A DNA stretch of 64,000 nucleotides, from contig NC_061461.1 in assembly GCF_022581195.2 (NCBI RefSeq), positions 12,462,001-12,526,000 on the forward strand. The letters run 5' to 3'. How positions within the stretch are numbered: position 1 is the first letter of the stretch; each line of letters begins with the position of its first letter. Origin of the DNA: Helicoverpa zea. Taxonomy: Eukaryota; Arthropoda; Insecta; Lepidoptera; Noctuidae. Below the pieces are notes generated by a model that was not told where the DNA came from, searched no databases, and saw nothing but the letters and a program-made list of their open reading frames with translations. Positions 9,276 through 22,743 of this stretch are shown piece by piece. The position numbers and the translations under genes were made by a program.

Positions 9276-12200
9276 GTCAGTGACTTGAATGCTAATGTCT
9301 AGCTACTTATGTAAAGGCGGATATTATTTATGTTGCAGGTACTGCTCAATTACGGTAACTATGTACACATTCTTAGGGTTATGTTCAAGTTCATGTGTAC
9401 TATTTTCTGTGTAATGCAATATTGGGCAAATTTTATTGGATTTTTTTCCCAAAAGTATACCATTACCTACTGCTTACAAGTAAGCTATAAAATCAATCTT
9501 TCAATAGCCATTAATTAACTAATCTAACAATACTGCTTAATTTTAATTGACATATACCATAGTAGTTGTAACTAGATCACAGTAATTACAGTATTGATGT
9601 CCTATTGTTGTTCTTATAGCTTTGTAATAATGACTAGAAGATTATTAAATTCCATGAACTGTTATATCATCTGTAGAGTGCTTTTGAATGTGAAGTGAAT
9701 CAAGATATAAAAGCTGTTTTTATTTAATGGAATTAAGTTTCTAATAATGCCTACATAATAAGTATCACAGACTCTTCTTTACTGAATTACCTATATTCAG
9801 TTCTGATTTAACCAGTGATCTGATAAGGTTCTCCTAGAAGAAAATGTGTGCACAATGTAGACTTTCCTAATTAAATTTTTGAAGCAAAGATAGTTATTGC
9901 TGAATGAATGAAGAAATGTCTTCAAAATTAGGTATTTAATAAGTTATCATTTGACTGATTTCTGTATTGTTACAGCTATAGAGAAAGTTACCATATCATT
10001 TTTATACATAAGGAATGTTAACAAGAACAAATGGTACAAGTAAGAATGCTGTAATCAATATAAATCATACATGTTCATACTTTATCTTAAATAATAGTTT
10101 ATGCCGTGGCAACGTAACAATGAGTATAACTAGTAACCGTGCACACCGTGTCAAGGAAACTCGCAGTCATAATGCTCAGCCACTGGAACAGAATAAAATA
10201 AATGTACCTCCTACTACTGAGATGAAGAACTGCATGTATTGTTTGCTGTAATCTTAAAACGTTAAATTAAATGTAACACGTTTTGTTAATATAATTTTCT
10301 ATTTTTAAAGTAGGTTGTATTGTTATTGATAAATGAAATATGTCTTCACTCCAGCCAGGCTGTATTAATTACTATTTGTATTGTGTTAATTTGGTTTCAT
10401 TCGATATTTTAATTTCTTCAATTTACATTTACAATGGACATCTTACCTAATGTGGTTTATTGTGAAATAAAAATATTTTCTGATTCACTAACTAGGTCAT
10501 AATTATCCACAGTTTATTATAACGAGACGCAATTGTATACTCATTCAAAAACAGCCATGATCTATGCAATCAAACATAAAAAATAATACAAACATTTGAA
10601 TCAATAAACTTCTCCTTTTTTGGAAGTTGTTTAAAAGTACATGAAATTATTTAAAAAAAATCTGAAATAATGATAGGTCAGTTACCAACCGTATTATAAA
10701 CTATGATAAAATCCGTAACATATTTGATACTATGTAAAATTGTCATGACTGATAATGTAATGTACACACATAGTATATGATAATGTTTTAACATTCCAGT
10801 GTGTAGAGCCTCTATTTAACTAATCAGTGTTATCTACTCCATTAAATTGTAACCGAGGTCTGAAACATTGGATGCTCTATCCTAGCTCAGTGTATTGACC
10901 AACAATTGTCAAAGCTTTGCATGTTATTAACAAACATTGGAATTTACACAATTTAGCTACACAATCCTCTCAATTTTTTCATTTATTAATAGTTTAATTA
11001 TGGCTTGTAAATTTAGTCACAGTGAGTTTTACGGTTTGACTAATTATTAATAAAAAAGTTATTGATTAGATTAGGTAAAATGTTTGCAGGTGTAACAAAA
11101 GCTTGGTTTAATGTGGTTCAATCTAATACTTTAAAGCGCACAGGGTGTATGATTTTTTCCTTATCATGCTTAATATGATTGTACAGGCCACATTTTGTAC
11201 ACAGTAATCTCCTGATTGAAATTAATGGACCATTAATTTAGTAGTAAAGAAGTATCACTCCTACATCTAATCACTAACTACACTCTTCCATTCTAATCAA
11301 AGTCTTCCTAAATAGTATTTAGCAAAGCTGAATTCAATTTACCAAACATCTCCAATCGTCCATTACGAACTTCAAATCACCAAATTGCTAAACATTTTAA
11401 GAGTATGACGTAAACAACGCCAAAAACAATGTTCTTCGCCCACATCTCCCGTTTACATCTGTTGTGATTTGCATTCAGGCTGTTTTGATTCCATTCCGAT
11501 ACAAATTAAGCAAAGGACCTTGTTTGTGAGAAACAGCACAAACATGACTGTTTCAAAAAGTTTAAAGATGGCGTACCTTATGGGAACCGACCCCTGAGCA
11601 AGCAACCTTCAACTATTCCTCGCTGTTTTGCTCGGCAAAGTAATTTTGTTAGTCCGTAAACATAGATAATGGGACCACTTGTCTCGGCCCATCATAATCC
11701 CGCTTCACGGAACGGTTTTTACTCATGCAAGATTAATCTCCTCAGGTATGAAGGTACTTTTAATATCCTAGGTGCGGTCAAAGACTAAAATAACTTTCTT
11801 CTGAGTACAGAACAGCATATGAGTTATCTTTTTGGTTAATGAACTTGTGTGATAGATTTCGTCCGATAAAAAAGTTAAAAGAACGAAATTACCCGTTTTA
11901 CGATATTGCAGATTTTCGACTACAAAAGTTAAATAAAACATGTCTGATAAGTCCATGACTGAATATTAGTAAGTAAAAAGAAATCGAGAAAATCTATTTC
12001 AGAATTTATCACGTTACTAGATCAGCGAGATTATTACAGCATTGTCTTACTGAAATCGGCTATTGAAGCGGTTAATGAGAAAGACCTATGTTCACCAGCC
12101 GTCTATACCAGACCGATCGATTTCGCTCTCGTATTTTATCTAGAAAACGTTTAAAATAGGAGCGGCATTACACTGGTTATTATTATCATTAAACTGCTCA

Positions 12201-13914
12201 ACATGTTTGGTCAATTGGGTTATCATTGCAATCCTGGGTTATAAAAATATTTGCGGTTCGATATGGTAAACGATGCAAAAAGTTTGGGACATATTGGGCG
12301 TGTAGTTTTTCTAGATGTCCCAGTTCTATGTCAGAGGATAGAAACGGTCCCATTTTCTAAGATCGCTCGCAGAGTTACGACGTTGGTTTCATTTGTCAGG
12401 ATGTCGGGTTCCGCTAAACAATGAATATCGCCTTCAAGCAGACACTTATCTGCTGCCGTCCGAATATCACATCAGCACGCGATTATCCTCCACTTCCGCG
12501 TTGTTACTAAAATAAAACTCATCCCAAATTACAATTTCAAATTACAATTTCAAATTACCTTTATTCAAATGCAATTTACGGTCGCGTAAAATGATCCATC
12601 ACACACGGACACCTCGTAATTTTTAAGGGACTCGCACTGCCAAAAAAAATTTGCTCGATTTTATATTCGCCCAAATAATTGTGTTCAGTTTATATACGAA
12701 GTAATTTGCTTGGGGAATGACTAGAGTTTTCCTCGCAGTGATTTATGAATGTATCCGTAGCGCAATTAGGCTGGATTGTCAGCGATTTTGCATGAATTAA
12801 GCAAGCTTATAGTACCTGAAGGTAATTCGGTGGAATTTTTCAGCAAAGAATGTTGCGAAGCCGTGAGGGGTTTCAAAATGAAGTGTTATTAACTTTGGAA
12901 TGGTTTAAAAAGGTTTTAGAAGGTGTCGACGCGGTAGCAGCTTTGTTTAATGAAGATATTTATGATTATGAACATAGTTTCGGCTGCGTAATAAAAACTT
13001 TTTAACTGCCTTCAGAAAGTTATTTTTAGCGCTGTCATGGTGTGAACGGGTGCTGTTAGTATTTATCTATTTAGTTACTTGCCGTTGTTTTATAATCTCC
13101 ATTTCGCATCGTATTCTTTGGATAGCCCGGACCTATGAAAACGGCCTTTACTGCTTTGATGTTTCAAGATTGAGCCGAACTAAGTACTATCGCCTCGCTT
13201 ACGACCATCCTGTCAAAACTATCTGTTTTATCTCTACTATTTGGAGATGACTCGGAAGCATCTCGGTAAACAGCGATGCTGTCCGCTCCGCCTACATTCC
13301 TGATTATCAATGTCTTCCTAGAATGCCGCTACACATTTCCGGAAGCATCTATTTCGGTCATCACCGCCGAGTCAAAATATCAATGAACTTCTAATGCCCG
13401 CTATATTTAGATCCGTAGATAATTTGGAACACTTTCTACTAATGCACGCGGTGCTTCAAACAGTTCCTATTAGTGTAGGTTTGCTTTAATTATATTTTCA
13501 TTCGTATAGAGAATTGCTCAAAAACAATATGAAAACATTGGCTAGTCTGTCCGATAATTGAAAGACACTTAATACTTAAAACCCAGCTAACGGTGTTGGA
13601 CAAATACCGTTTTGCATTTAATAGCTTGTGGTTCAGAAACTAATTAGACAAGCAACTACCGCCTGGTTGCTTAACAAACTTAATTACTTTTTTCTGCAAC
13701 ATCTATCTTGCGTACAAGAGGTGCTAAAATTAGCAAATAATTAAAAGTGAATGCTTTGCGTTGGGACTGACATGTTCTGTATTTAGTGCTCCAGTATCCA
13801 ATCATATGTCTGACATGTGGGCACGAAACATCTGTAGCCCATATAAATATTTGTTGCGATGTCGCATTCGAATCCGCGACCCTGTTGATGGCAGACATTC
13901 TGCAAGCGTGTCAC
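9276..13914. other. Presumed liprin-alpha intron 1, proximal part
   Basis: No convincing coding exon. AT-rich unique-looking sequence, with a short tandem of AATTTCAAATTAC (three units near 12530-12560) followed by CTTTATTCAAATG, which resembles the 3' tail of a LINE. Small ORFs here lack recognisable features. Confidence 0.4.
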
Positions 13915-14145
13915 TATAGTTCGGCCATTCAGAGAATGCGTTCCTGACACGTCGCGATTGAACTGACGACGTAACTTTGCAATGGCGTTGCAGTTACGAT
14001 AAAAATATTTTTGCTGGTTGTTTACCGTTTTAACAATTGAGGAGCATTAAAACAACATTATTATATCAATAATCAATGAATGTAGTTACGTCGTCAGTTC
14101 AATCGCGACGTGTCAGGAACGCATTCTCTGAATGGCCGAACTATA
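13915..14145. mobile_element. 231-bp MITE with 61-bp perfect terminal inverted repeats
   Basis: The left arm 13915-13975 (TATAGTTCGGCCATTCAGAG...) and right arm 14085-14145 are perfect reverse complements over 61 bp, around a 109-bp AT-rich core. A TA on each border suggests TA target duplication, hence a Tc1/mariner-type non-autonomous element. Arm identity suggests recent origin or pairing-driven homogenisation. I recall this arm as a frequent lepidopteran repeat. Confidence 0.75.
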
Positions 14146-16045
14146 ATCACTATGTTAGGCGTTATTTCTGGTCTGTTAAATAAACTCTTATAATAGATTT
14201 TCCATTGTATTTGAAAATTTAAGTTGTAAATTGACTGAAGTGCAATTTGCGAGAGTTATGCAAGTACTGTGTCAATCGATCGTTATTACTGGTTTTGTTT
14301 CAGCCTTTTTGAGCATCTCGGTAAAGCGTATCGAATTGTGGACATTGTGAGAAATCTAATTCAAATCTGATCAGGCTCGGGTGGCAATTTCGTAAGTTCG
14401 GTGTAAATGAAATATAAATATGCTCAACAAATTTATTCAATGTAAGAATTACACAAGCTCTGTTTACATGGCGGGTCCCGTGAAATCGTTGGAAGTTGTG
14501 GTGTAATCACAAACTTAGTTCGACAAACATGAGCCTCCGACACGGTCGTACGCAAATGAATTCTTGTTTTCCGATTTTGACCGATTTGAACTTGAATAGA
14601 GGTCTTGTACGAAGCAGACGAATATCTTCAATTGTCTGCTCCTCTAAATCCTTAAGAAAATTTACCATCTAATACAAATGTCTGTCAATTTATTGGTATC
14701 ACTTACATTGCTCACATTGAAGCGTCTAACAGCTCTGCAATAAGTCTAACTCGAAACTTACCAATACCGAGAAATTATCGTGAAGTTAGTCGACGTGTAT
14801 TTAGTGGCCGTGAAATCGCAATTTACTACATGATTTCGTTGGTAAATTAGTAAGATTATACCTACCAGCATAACAGCATTATTCACCGTGATGACAGGTC
14901 AAAATTTTCATATCATCATTGCAAATGTGGGAATTTCTTGTCCTTGAACATTGTCATGACCGCAATCATACATTTATTTATTAGTAACATTTTAATAAAC
15001 ACGCTAGAAACAAAGTCGATATGAAAACATCCCTATTGGCTTAGAGCCAGTGCGCGTTAGAGCGCGAACGGGAGCATAAACTTGTGTGTACACAATCCGC
15101 TATACTCTTTTACACGACGCTGAAGTTTATGACTGCAGATATTAGGATAAACGGATCCGTTATTGTTGGGATTTTCGGAGATGTCGCCATGATTGTTTGG
15201 GTACGATAGAATGTGTTAGCACGTGCTCGTAAATCCTGTTATTGTTATGATATTGACATGGATTGCTTTCTAAACGCTGACGATGAATGGATGATGTACC
15301 TATTGCGAAATATGTTCAACTGAAACTTTTTCCACTAGACAGGTGTTTTAGACAGGAAAGAACGATTGCTGATTACTCATGTTCTTAATTCTGTTAGGTA
15401 CCACCGAGAAAAGAACCACCCAAACTATTTGAATACATTTAATTGCTAGACGTAGTACCCATAAGCAAGCAGCAAGATCAAATCCAACTATTCTGTTCAT
15501 ATTCTATAAATTGTGTTAAAGCTCCGCATTGTGACTAAATCTCTTCCCAAGTAAATCTGTTTACCCTCTGTATGTACACAACAAGCTGTGCCTGATTTGC
15601 AAACAAACGTCAAACGTTTGCACACGACGAAAGTAAAATGATGCGGACAAGAGCGTGTAATGAACTGTTGAGGAAACCGAGAATCTAGTCTACCTGGTGA
15701 CTATTGAAATCAAGGTGCAGTTGTTATTGTGAAAAATGAAAGGGATAGGATCAAGCTGAAAGATAAAATTGAAGAACTTATTCTACTTCTTATAAGAAAG
15801 ACTTATAATTTGAGAGTGATAAATTCCATTACAACTCTCAATATGAGCGCTGTGCTTGCGACTGACGGCGAGCCGCAAATGACATTAATTTGCAAACAAA
15901 AGAAAGTATCGACGTGGACGCATGCGCGTAATGAATTACATGCCATAGTAATGGCAGGCGAATGACGTGCGGAGTACGTCGTTACAGTAATATTACGTAA
16001 TAATGCAGATAAAAAAGAAACTGCCAGTCGGGAAATCTCAGTAGC
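14146..16045. other. Presumed intron sequence without recognised genes
   Basis: The ORFs around 15729-16117 overlap on both strands and carry no motif I know. One runs to the edge of the mariner-like element and shares its terminal repeat, so it is likely fortuitous. Confidence 0.35.
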
Positions 16046-16047
16046 TA

Positions 16048-16500
16048 TACAGGGTGTTTGGCGCATGGACCGACAAAAATTTTTGGGGGATTCGTGAGGC
16101 CATGTACTAGTTTTCACTCATAGACCCAATGTCCTATATGTCACTGTATTCGAGATACGATTTTTTTTGTTTGTTTTTAAAAATTACCGGAACTATCACC
16201 TTTAAAACGCTATAACTTTTCAGTCTGTTGTCGAATTTACACCAAATCACTTTCATTGCGTTCTCTGATGTATTATTATTCCAAATAAAACATAAATTCA
16301 TAGCACTAGATGGAAAAAAAATACTTGTTGAGCTTCCAAAGTCTTAAAAATGAAAAAACGTATGAAAAATGTCAAATTCAAAATTAATTATAAAAAAAAG
16401 TAAAAGCTTTTATGAACTTCATTTAATAAAAAAAAAATGCCTACTTAATACCCTTTCCAACGATATGCCACATGGGTGTGAAATCATTAATAATGTCGTC
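16048..16500 (+). repeat. Left terminal inverted repeat of the mariner-like element
   Basis: A 453-bp arm matching the reverse complement of 18265-18717. Long arms of this kind exceed the roughly 30-bp repeats of classical mariners. A small ORF inside each arm is mirrored at the other end and is not a gene. Confidence 0.85.
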
Positions 16501-16581
16501 ACAAACCTAAAGGTACACATTAACCAGTGCCAGGGTAATGAAAACACAAAAATGTTTTAAAATGTTTTAATTAAATTTAAG

Positions 16582-17953
16582 TTATAAATTATGTTCAAAA
16601 TGACTGCCTCTGTTGCGAATGCATGCACGGCATCTTTTTCTAATTTCTACAGTCGTCGTCCTCAGTCGCATTTCTGCTTTCATAATTTCAAAGGCGCAAT
16701 TTATTCTTTCGATTAAAATTTCTCTTGTGGGTACTTCAGTCGCATACACAATTTCTTTTGCACGGCCCCAGACATAAAAATCCAAGGGCGTCAGGTCTGG
16801 TGAACGTGCAGGCCAAGGAATTGGGCCGCCTCTTCCGATCCATGAATTTGGAAAACAGTTGTCCAAATGTTCTCGCACGTCTCGCTGGTAATGTGCTGGA
16901 CAGCCATCATTTTGGAAAATAATTGGTTCTCCATCTAATACTGGTAATACCAATTCAGGTAAATCTTCGAGTAAAAAATTCAAATAATTTTCTCCGGTCA
17001 GGCGCTCTGGTAAGAAATGTGGACCGATCAGGTGTCTTCCAATAACCCCCGCCCAAACGTTTACACTAAACTTAGTTTGAAAGGAACTTTGTCTTTTCTT
17101 GCGGGGATTTTGTCTTTTTTGCGCCCAATGGTGAAGGTTGTGGAGATTCACAATTCCCTCGTGATTAAAATTGGATTCATCAGTCCACAAAATTCTTTTT
17201 AAAAAATTTGTATCATCTACGTCCGTATGCATCATAAATCGGCAAAAATCGAGCCGTCTCCTGTGATCATCATCTATGAGACCTAGAACAATCCATTAAA
17301 GACTGGTAAAAATTCACTTTTTGAATGGCAAAAACTAACATAAATTTAAAAGATAAAATTAGAAAAAATAAAAGTTACTAGGTATTTATTTGAAAAACGA
17401 ACCAGTAAAGCTACAAGGATATTTGTAAACGTTTAAAATAAGTGTATGGTTAAAACCATTTTAAAATACAAGTTTTTTGGGTGCAAAATTTCAGCACAAT
17501 AAGGTCGAAGATAACTGGTTCAAAATTTAGTTTTACGATTTCGCCTGATAAAATAAATAAAGTACTTAACGTACCTTGAACAGAAGTGTAGTGATACGCA
17601 TGCTTTCCATTTTCCCGAAGAACTGACCAAACTTTCCAAACCGACAAGTGAAGTCTTTCAGCTACAACTCGAATACTTGTCGTTGGATCCTCATCAAAAG
17701 CTTGCAAAATGCTTTCATCAATTACAACATTATGTTGCCTCACATTAACGCGAGGCTCTTGGAAATTTATGTTTCCAGTCTCCCTCAGACGTCGATAGGT
17801 TGTAGCAAACGTCTCGTGGTGTGGTATACGCCGGTTAGGATAACGCTGCTGGTAAATTCTACGCGCTTCACGAGCGTTACAATTAGCGCTGCCATATGCC
17901 AACAACATGTCAGCATACTCTTCGTTGCTGAAGTTAGGCATTGTAACAAGCAC
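16582..17953 (-). CDS. Mariner-like transposase with one intron, apparently intact
   Basis: Seen: exon 1 at 17575-17953 holds the start (MLVT, or the second Met at 17941, MPNFSNEEYADM) and a helix-turn-helix region. A 292-nt intron (17283-17574) has a CAAG|GTACGT donor and a TTCTAG|GT acceptor. Exon 2 at 16582-17282 completes it; the junction reads YHYTSVQGLIDDDHRRR and restores a single 359-residue frame. Catalytic motifs in order: WTDESNF, FQNDGCPAHY and SPDLTPLDFYVWG, with 90 residues between the first two aspartates and 41 between the last two (DD41D). WIGRGGP is also present. Known: Tc1/mariner enzymes cut and paste at TA; classical mariner is DD34D. Inference: a DD41D-type member, competent as far as can be read. 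Confidence 0.85.
17283..17574 (-). other. Intron of the mariner-like transposase
   Basis: GTACGT at the 5' end and TTCTAG at the 3' end on the minus strand. Removing it joins codon GTT-CAA-G to GT-CTC and yields the family-typical VQGL junction. Read through, the frame meets a stop within exon 1's extension (at 17450). Confidence 0.75.
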
Positions 17954-18264
17954 GGTGAATACACCAACAGTTTAACAGAAAAGTTCAACAAACAAAACTT
18001 AACAAAAACAAACTTTAACAAAAAACAACGAAATAGGAAAACGTGAAATACACGGACACTTCCGATAGCAGAGATAGTCAAATCTCGACTAAACAAGGAT
18101 CACATAACAAACTCCAACCCAATGATAGACAAAGACAAGAGATATTTTTCATGCGTAAGAAAGAGACAGGCAGTTTACCTGCCAATTACCTGCTTACCAT
18201 TGTTCTATCAAACGGGTTCGTTGTTAGAGACGTTAGAGTGCGTGTTCGTTCCTGCTCTGATTTT

Positions 18265-18717
18265 GACGACATTATTAATGATTTCACACCCATGTGGCAT
18301 ATCGTTGGAAAGGGTATTAAGTAGGCAATTTTTTTTTATTAAACGAAGTTCATAAAAGCTTTTACTTTTTTTTATAATTAATTTTGAATTTGACATTTTT
18401 CATACGTTTTTTCATTTTTAAGAGTTTGGAAGCTCAACAAGTATTTTTTTTCCATCTAGTGCTATGAATTTATGTTTTATTTGGAATAATAATACATCAG
18501 AGAACGCAATGAAAGTGATTTGGTGTAAATTCGACAACAGACTGAAAAGTTATAGCGTTTTAAAGGTGATAGTTCCGGTAATTTTTAAAAACAAACAAAA
18601 AAAATCGTATCTCGAATACAGTGACATATAGGACATTGGGTCTATGAGTGAAAACTAGTACATGGCCTCACGAATCCCCCAAAAATTTTTGTCGGTCCAT
18701 GCGCCAAACACCCTGTA
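18265..18717 (-). repeat. Right terminal inverted repeat of the mariner-like element
   Basis: Partner arm of 16048-16500. The segment 17954-18264 between it and the transposase start probably holds the transposase promoter and 5' UTR. Confidence 0.85.
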
Positions 18718-18719
18718 TA

Positions 18720-19485
18720 TGTATAAGTTGAAAATTTTGTTAAACCATACCTTTTATTTATTAGTTATCAATGCTCTAAACATGAAATGAGTGGTAGAGG
18801 AATATAGTTGGTACGGATTCCGGACGAAATCTTTACCAAATCATCCTCTGACGCCAGTCATAATTTATCAAAAGAAAATCTTGTCGAGGACATGTACTTA
18901 GTGCGTAATAAATGACATGGTGGAATCATGGCAGTCGGATTACGTGTAGGGGGAAGTAGCTGTAGCGATATTGTTTATTTACACGAAAACTTGTTACATG
19001 TATTCACATTATGATTTCTTTGTCTATTATAAATAGCTGAGCAGAATATGACTACATGTCCAAGAATTTTGACAATGTTTGAATGTCCAGATAGCTATTC
19101 TTGGAGTTTTTTTCCATGTTTTTTTATATAAGCATTGGTATGTGTATGTCGATGACATTATCGTTAATTCAAACAAGTTAGCCTTCTGAGAATATCTTGG
19201 CAATATCGGTGACGCAGGTCGACTGAACTAAAATGTTCAGCGCGGCAGATTAGGAGATCTTTCTTAGCCGAAAAGAGGCTTTGCGATAGCTCCACCTACA
19301 TTCGAATATTTGTGGGATTTGGACATCAAAGTCGCCCTCCCAACTGTAGATTAAATATTGAAGTGTCTGGAAATCTTTTGAATACCCAGCCAGGTTGTAT
19401 TATATCGAAATCAAATATACAAAAAACAGGTTACAACTTGAACCGATATCAAGCATTTCGCAGTATTTTATCTTGTTATGTTACA
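18720..19485. other. Unique-looking AT-rich stretch
   Basis: No gene or repeat recognised. Confidence 0.35.
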
Positions 19486-19770
19486 GCCTTTTTTTTTTTT
19501 TTATCTTCCCACTGCTGGGCACAGGCCTCCTCTCACACCGAGAAGGATTGAGCATTAACCACCACGCTTGCTCAATGCGGGTTGGTGATTCAGACTCTAT
19601 AGTCCAGGTTTCCTCAGGATGTTTTCCTTCACCTTTTTTATCAGCCATTGGTGTCTAAGATTACTTAGAAAGTACATACAAACTTAGAAAAGTTGCATTG
19701 GTACTTGCCTGACCTGGAATCGAACCCTCATACTCGAGAGGCTGGTTCTTTACCCACTAGGCCACCACGA
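19486..19770 (-). mobile_element. tRNA-derived SINE
   Basis: On the minus strand the 5' end is tRNA-like: GTCGTGGTGGCCTAGTGG contains a canonical A box (TGGCCTAGTGG), followed by a canonical B box (GGTTCGATTCC), then a tRNA-unrelated body and an A tail (seen as a T run at 19486-19501 on plus). A and B boxes make an internal RNA polymerase III promoter, and mobilisation needs a partner LINE. I remember this body as a common SINE of noctuid-like moths. No clear target duplication is seen. Confidence 0.75.
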
Positions 19771-21406
19771 CTTTTTTTCTTGTAAATTCACCCAAATAAA
19801 TAGAGCCTTATCAAAATCCAATTGGCGTTTGCTACGATGCCGTAATCATAACTTGAAAACGCTTAACTTCATCCGTGCCCGCATAAATGGAGTACTGGGA
19901 TGTTTCTACGGTTATGGATCCCTACATGGGTTTATTGATCCTTACATCGCTCTTACCTGGTTTTGAGGATTACGGGGATTTGTCATTATTGTTTCGAAAA
20001 AGGATAATAGTTTCTTCACTCCCTTTACTGTGTATAAAAATCCACTTTTCTATCAAGTGATGTCGAGATAGGATTTAGTGAGAATAAAATTGAGTCGTGT
20101 TTCGACACTTCATTGGATGTTTTTTTCGATTTTGTGGGATTTCGACCCTTAAGTAACCTGTCATAATTTGATCCCGTGACGCTCCTACAATCAAATTGTC
20201 ACGGTTGTAATGGAGCCAATTGCTATTGGTTTCGGTTGGCTAACGGGATACAGTAACATTATCTACGCATGTGTTTGATTTTGGATTTTGGTTGGAGTTA
20301 AGTGTTCTTTGATGCGATTGCCATGCCATGGAGTAAACGTTCTCTGTGTGATGTGTGTGTTTTGATTATTACATTAATACCACTTACTCAAATCTGTTAG
20401 GGAATTCCAGAATGACTAGCTAGTCTATTCGCACCGTTTTTTTCCTCTATTTAATTTGAATGACTCAAAACAAATATCCATTGTTAACAAACAAGATTTT
20501 GCAGGTCGAAAGGAAACAAAAACTTTGGTCACTTTGTTCAAATTCAATCAAAATTAGTGAAATCTCGTTTTCTATCGTCACGCTTGATAATGCAAACAAA
20601 TGATATTATGATCGTGAGAAGATATGCATGGCTGGACAGTGGTCGTTTCAGCATCCCGCTGACACAAATTGTGCATGATGTAATTCTTTGACTAGCAGTA
20701 AAGAACATCGTAAAACCGCAGTTCTGAATGAGCGTATTGAATTTAGCTTTATTGTTGCTGATGTCGTAATGTGCTAACTGTTCTTGTGTAGGCCTTAAGT
20801 TTCTATCAGTAATGTTTTAATGTTTTTCCCGTTATTATGCCAGTGGTCGTCCATAGCTTCAGTAATCAACGAGTTACTGTCCATACATACATTTTTCAGT
20901 CTTGTCATTTGTCTAATTCAATCGGTTTATAGTCAACATCAACTTAGTATCTTTTGCACATTTGTATGTTTTCCACTTATAAAATTGTAATACCTAGATT
21001 GCTATCTCCTGTGTCTTGAACCCAATTCGTAGCTACACCCACGACGCTGCGAACTAATCAGGGCGCGACAGCTTCTTTCATGGCTGACGTCCTAGACTGT
21101 CCGTGTCCGCCCTTTGGTGAGCTAGGGCTGAACGGTTTCTGATGTCTACATACCCTACTACCAACGAGTTTTCTTTGTAAGTTACATTTTAGAATTAATC
21201 AGCTTCTGATTTTTAAGTCTGTAAATAGAACTTCAAATTAAACATCCACTCGTAACCATTATTATTCAAACCAAAAAAATGATATTCATAACGTTATTAA
21301 AAAATAAATATCAAATAAGAATCTAGCTTTTGGACCGTAGCCCACATTTTATGCACAGTTGCAATTTTATAATACCGTAGAATGTGTGAAATTTTTAATG
21401 CTGCTA
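19771..21406. other. Presumed intronic or intergenic sequence
   Basis: No gene, RNA or repeat recognised. Confidence 0.35.
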
Positions 21407-21625
21407 TCTACTATATAAAAATAAGTCCGGTTTTCCTCCCTGACGCTATAACTCCAGAACGCACGAACCGATTTCCACGGTTTTGCATTCGTTGGAAAGG
21501 TCTCGGGCTCCGTGAGGTTTATAGCAAAGAAAATTCAGGAAAAACAAAAAAAAAATATCACCAAACAATATGTTACATAAAACGAAGCCATCTGGTGGCG
21601 GAACGGAGTTCGCCGGGTTTGCTAG
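21407..21625 (+). mobile_element. Short non-autonomous Helitron, second family
   Basis: A 219-bp unit begins TCTACTATATAAAAATAAGTC after an A and ends GGTTTGCTAG before a T. The hairpin-forming GGCGGAAC-GGA-GTTCGCC lies just inside the 3' end. No terminal repeats, no target duplication, no ORF of its own. It differs in sequence from the 186-bp family at 1926 and 63252. Confidence 0.65.
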
Positions 21626-22576
21626 TTCGCTAATAAAAACTTGTTTAGTGCGCATCTTATGAAATCGTACTTATTTTTTTATGTGTAGTTATGAAAGATG
21701 ATGTTTAGTTTGTAGTGTAAAATGTGTACAAATGTAAATCTCCTCTGTACGCTTGCACCATTCGCGTCTAGATAATCAGTGCACAACGGGCGTTCCCTTT
21801 CATACAAACGTTCACTCGGATATTGTTACAGTCGTCAGCGACGCCGTGTTGCGTTAGGTAATGGCTGAACTCTGCGTTGGCAATCTAATTAATTAGCTCG
21901 GCTCCGCGATTTACAAGGAAATGTCAATTTGCCAATTCCGTGATTGGTTCCAAGGTTTAAGGTTCTTGGAATATCTGCGCCAATGAGAGTTCCGCTAAAA
22001 ATAAATCAAAGGGATCGTGGCGTTTTCTGATGTTGAAATATAAAATGTTTTGTCTTATCGATTCTGCTAAACCTTGGCATCTACTTCTGAAATACTGCAG
22101 TGTTCAGACTGTAACCGAAATATAAGTCTACCAATTAAATGGCGTCACGGCTGAACGGTTTTATCCAAAACTAAACAATGGTTTTTGCGGCCTTTATTTC
22201 TTTAAGCATTGCAGATAAACTGATGAGGAGTTTGACTTGCATTTTCCATTGTGATTTAATTTTACCGTAGAAAAAAGTATCCAGCTTCACGGTCTTTGGC
22301 ATTGAATGGTTGTCTCGTTTTAATTACTGTCTTTGTGTCATAAACAATGCAATGTGTAGAGGCTCCGTTTTATGTCAAACAACAATAAATCATTAATATA
22401 TCTTATAAAAAGGACAAGTTGAATAACTAGCCAAAGGATATCACAAACATTGGAATATATCAAAAACTTCTCAGAAGAAAATCTACCTTATGATGTATTT
22501 CTTAAAAGCGATTCTTGTCCGGGTAAATAATTGATGTCCTGTATATAGGGTAATGCACCATTTGTAGAACACCATT
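21626..22576. other. Presumed intronic or intergenic sequence
   Basis: No gene or repeat recognised. Confidence 0.35.
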
Positions 22577-22743
22577 AAATGGGTCATTCTAAGTTAAGAG
22601 GTAATTCGTTGTATGAAATGGCGGCACGAGTTTTTTTTTATATATTTTTACTTAAGTATACATTTTTAAATGTAAACGGCTACGTTGAAAACATTTACAA
22701 AGGGGCCAGTCAATTTTTTGGGTTTATCTCGTTTTATAAGTGA

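Larger units (their letters stand above)
16048..18717 (-). mobile_element. IS630/Tc1/mariner-type transposon, full length (2.67 kb)
   Basis: Inverted terminal repeats of 453 bp (16048-16500 and 18265-18717) start TACAGGGTGTTTGGCGC and differ by about four positions by eye. Direct TA copies flank the element (16046-16047 and 18718-18719; because the ends read TATA, the border could shift by 2 bp). Inside is one transposase gene on the minus strand, uninterrupted after removal of an intron. The near-identical arms and open frame make this a young insertion and possibly an active one. Confidence 0.88.

Noticed and set aside
18043..18396. Overlapping ORFs on both strands at the right end of the mariner-like element
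   Set aside because: They lie in the terminal repeat and its edge. The same 60-odd codon ORF appears mirrored at 16369, so it is a by-product of the inverted repeat.
19312..19658. Two plus-strand ORFs over the SINE
   Set aside because: They read through the poly(T) and the SINE body, with no coding meaning.
19700..19770. Possible functional tRNA gene on the minus strand
   Set aside because: A and B boxes are good, but the sequence runs into a SINE body and A tail and lacks a paired acceptor stem.
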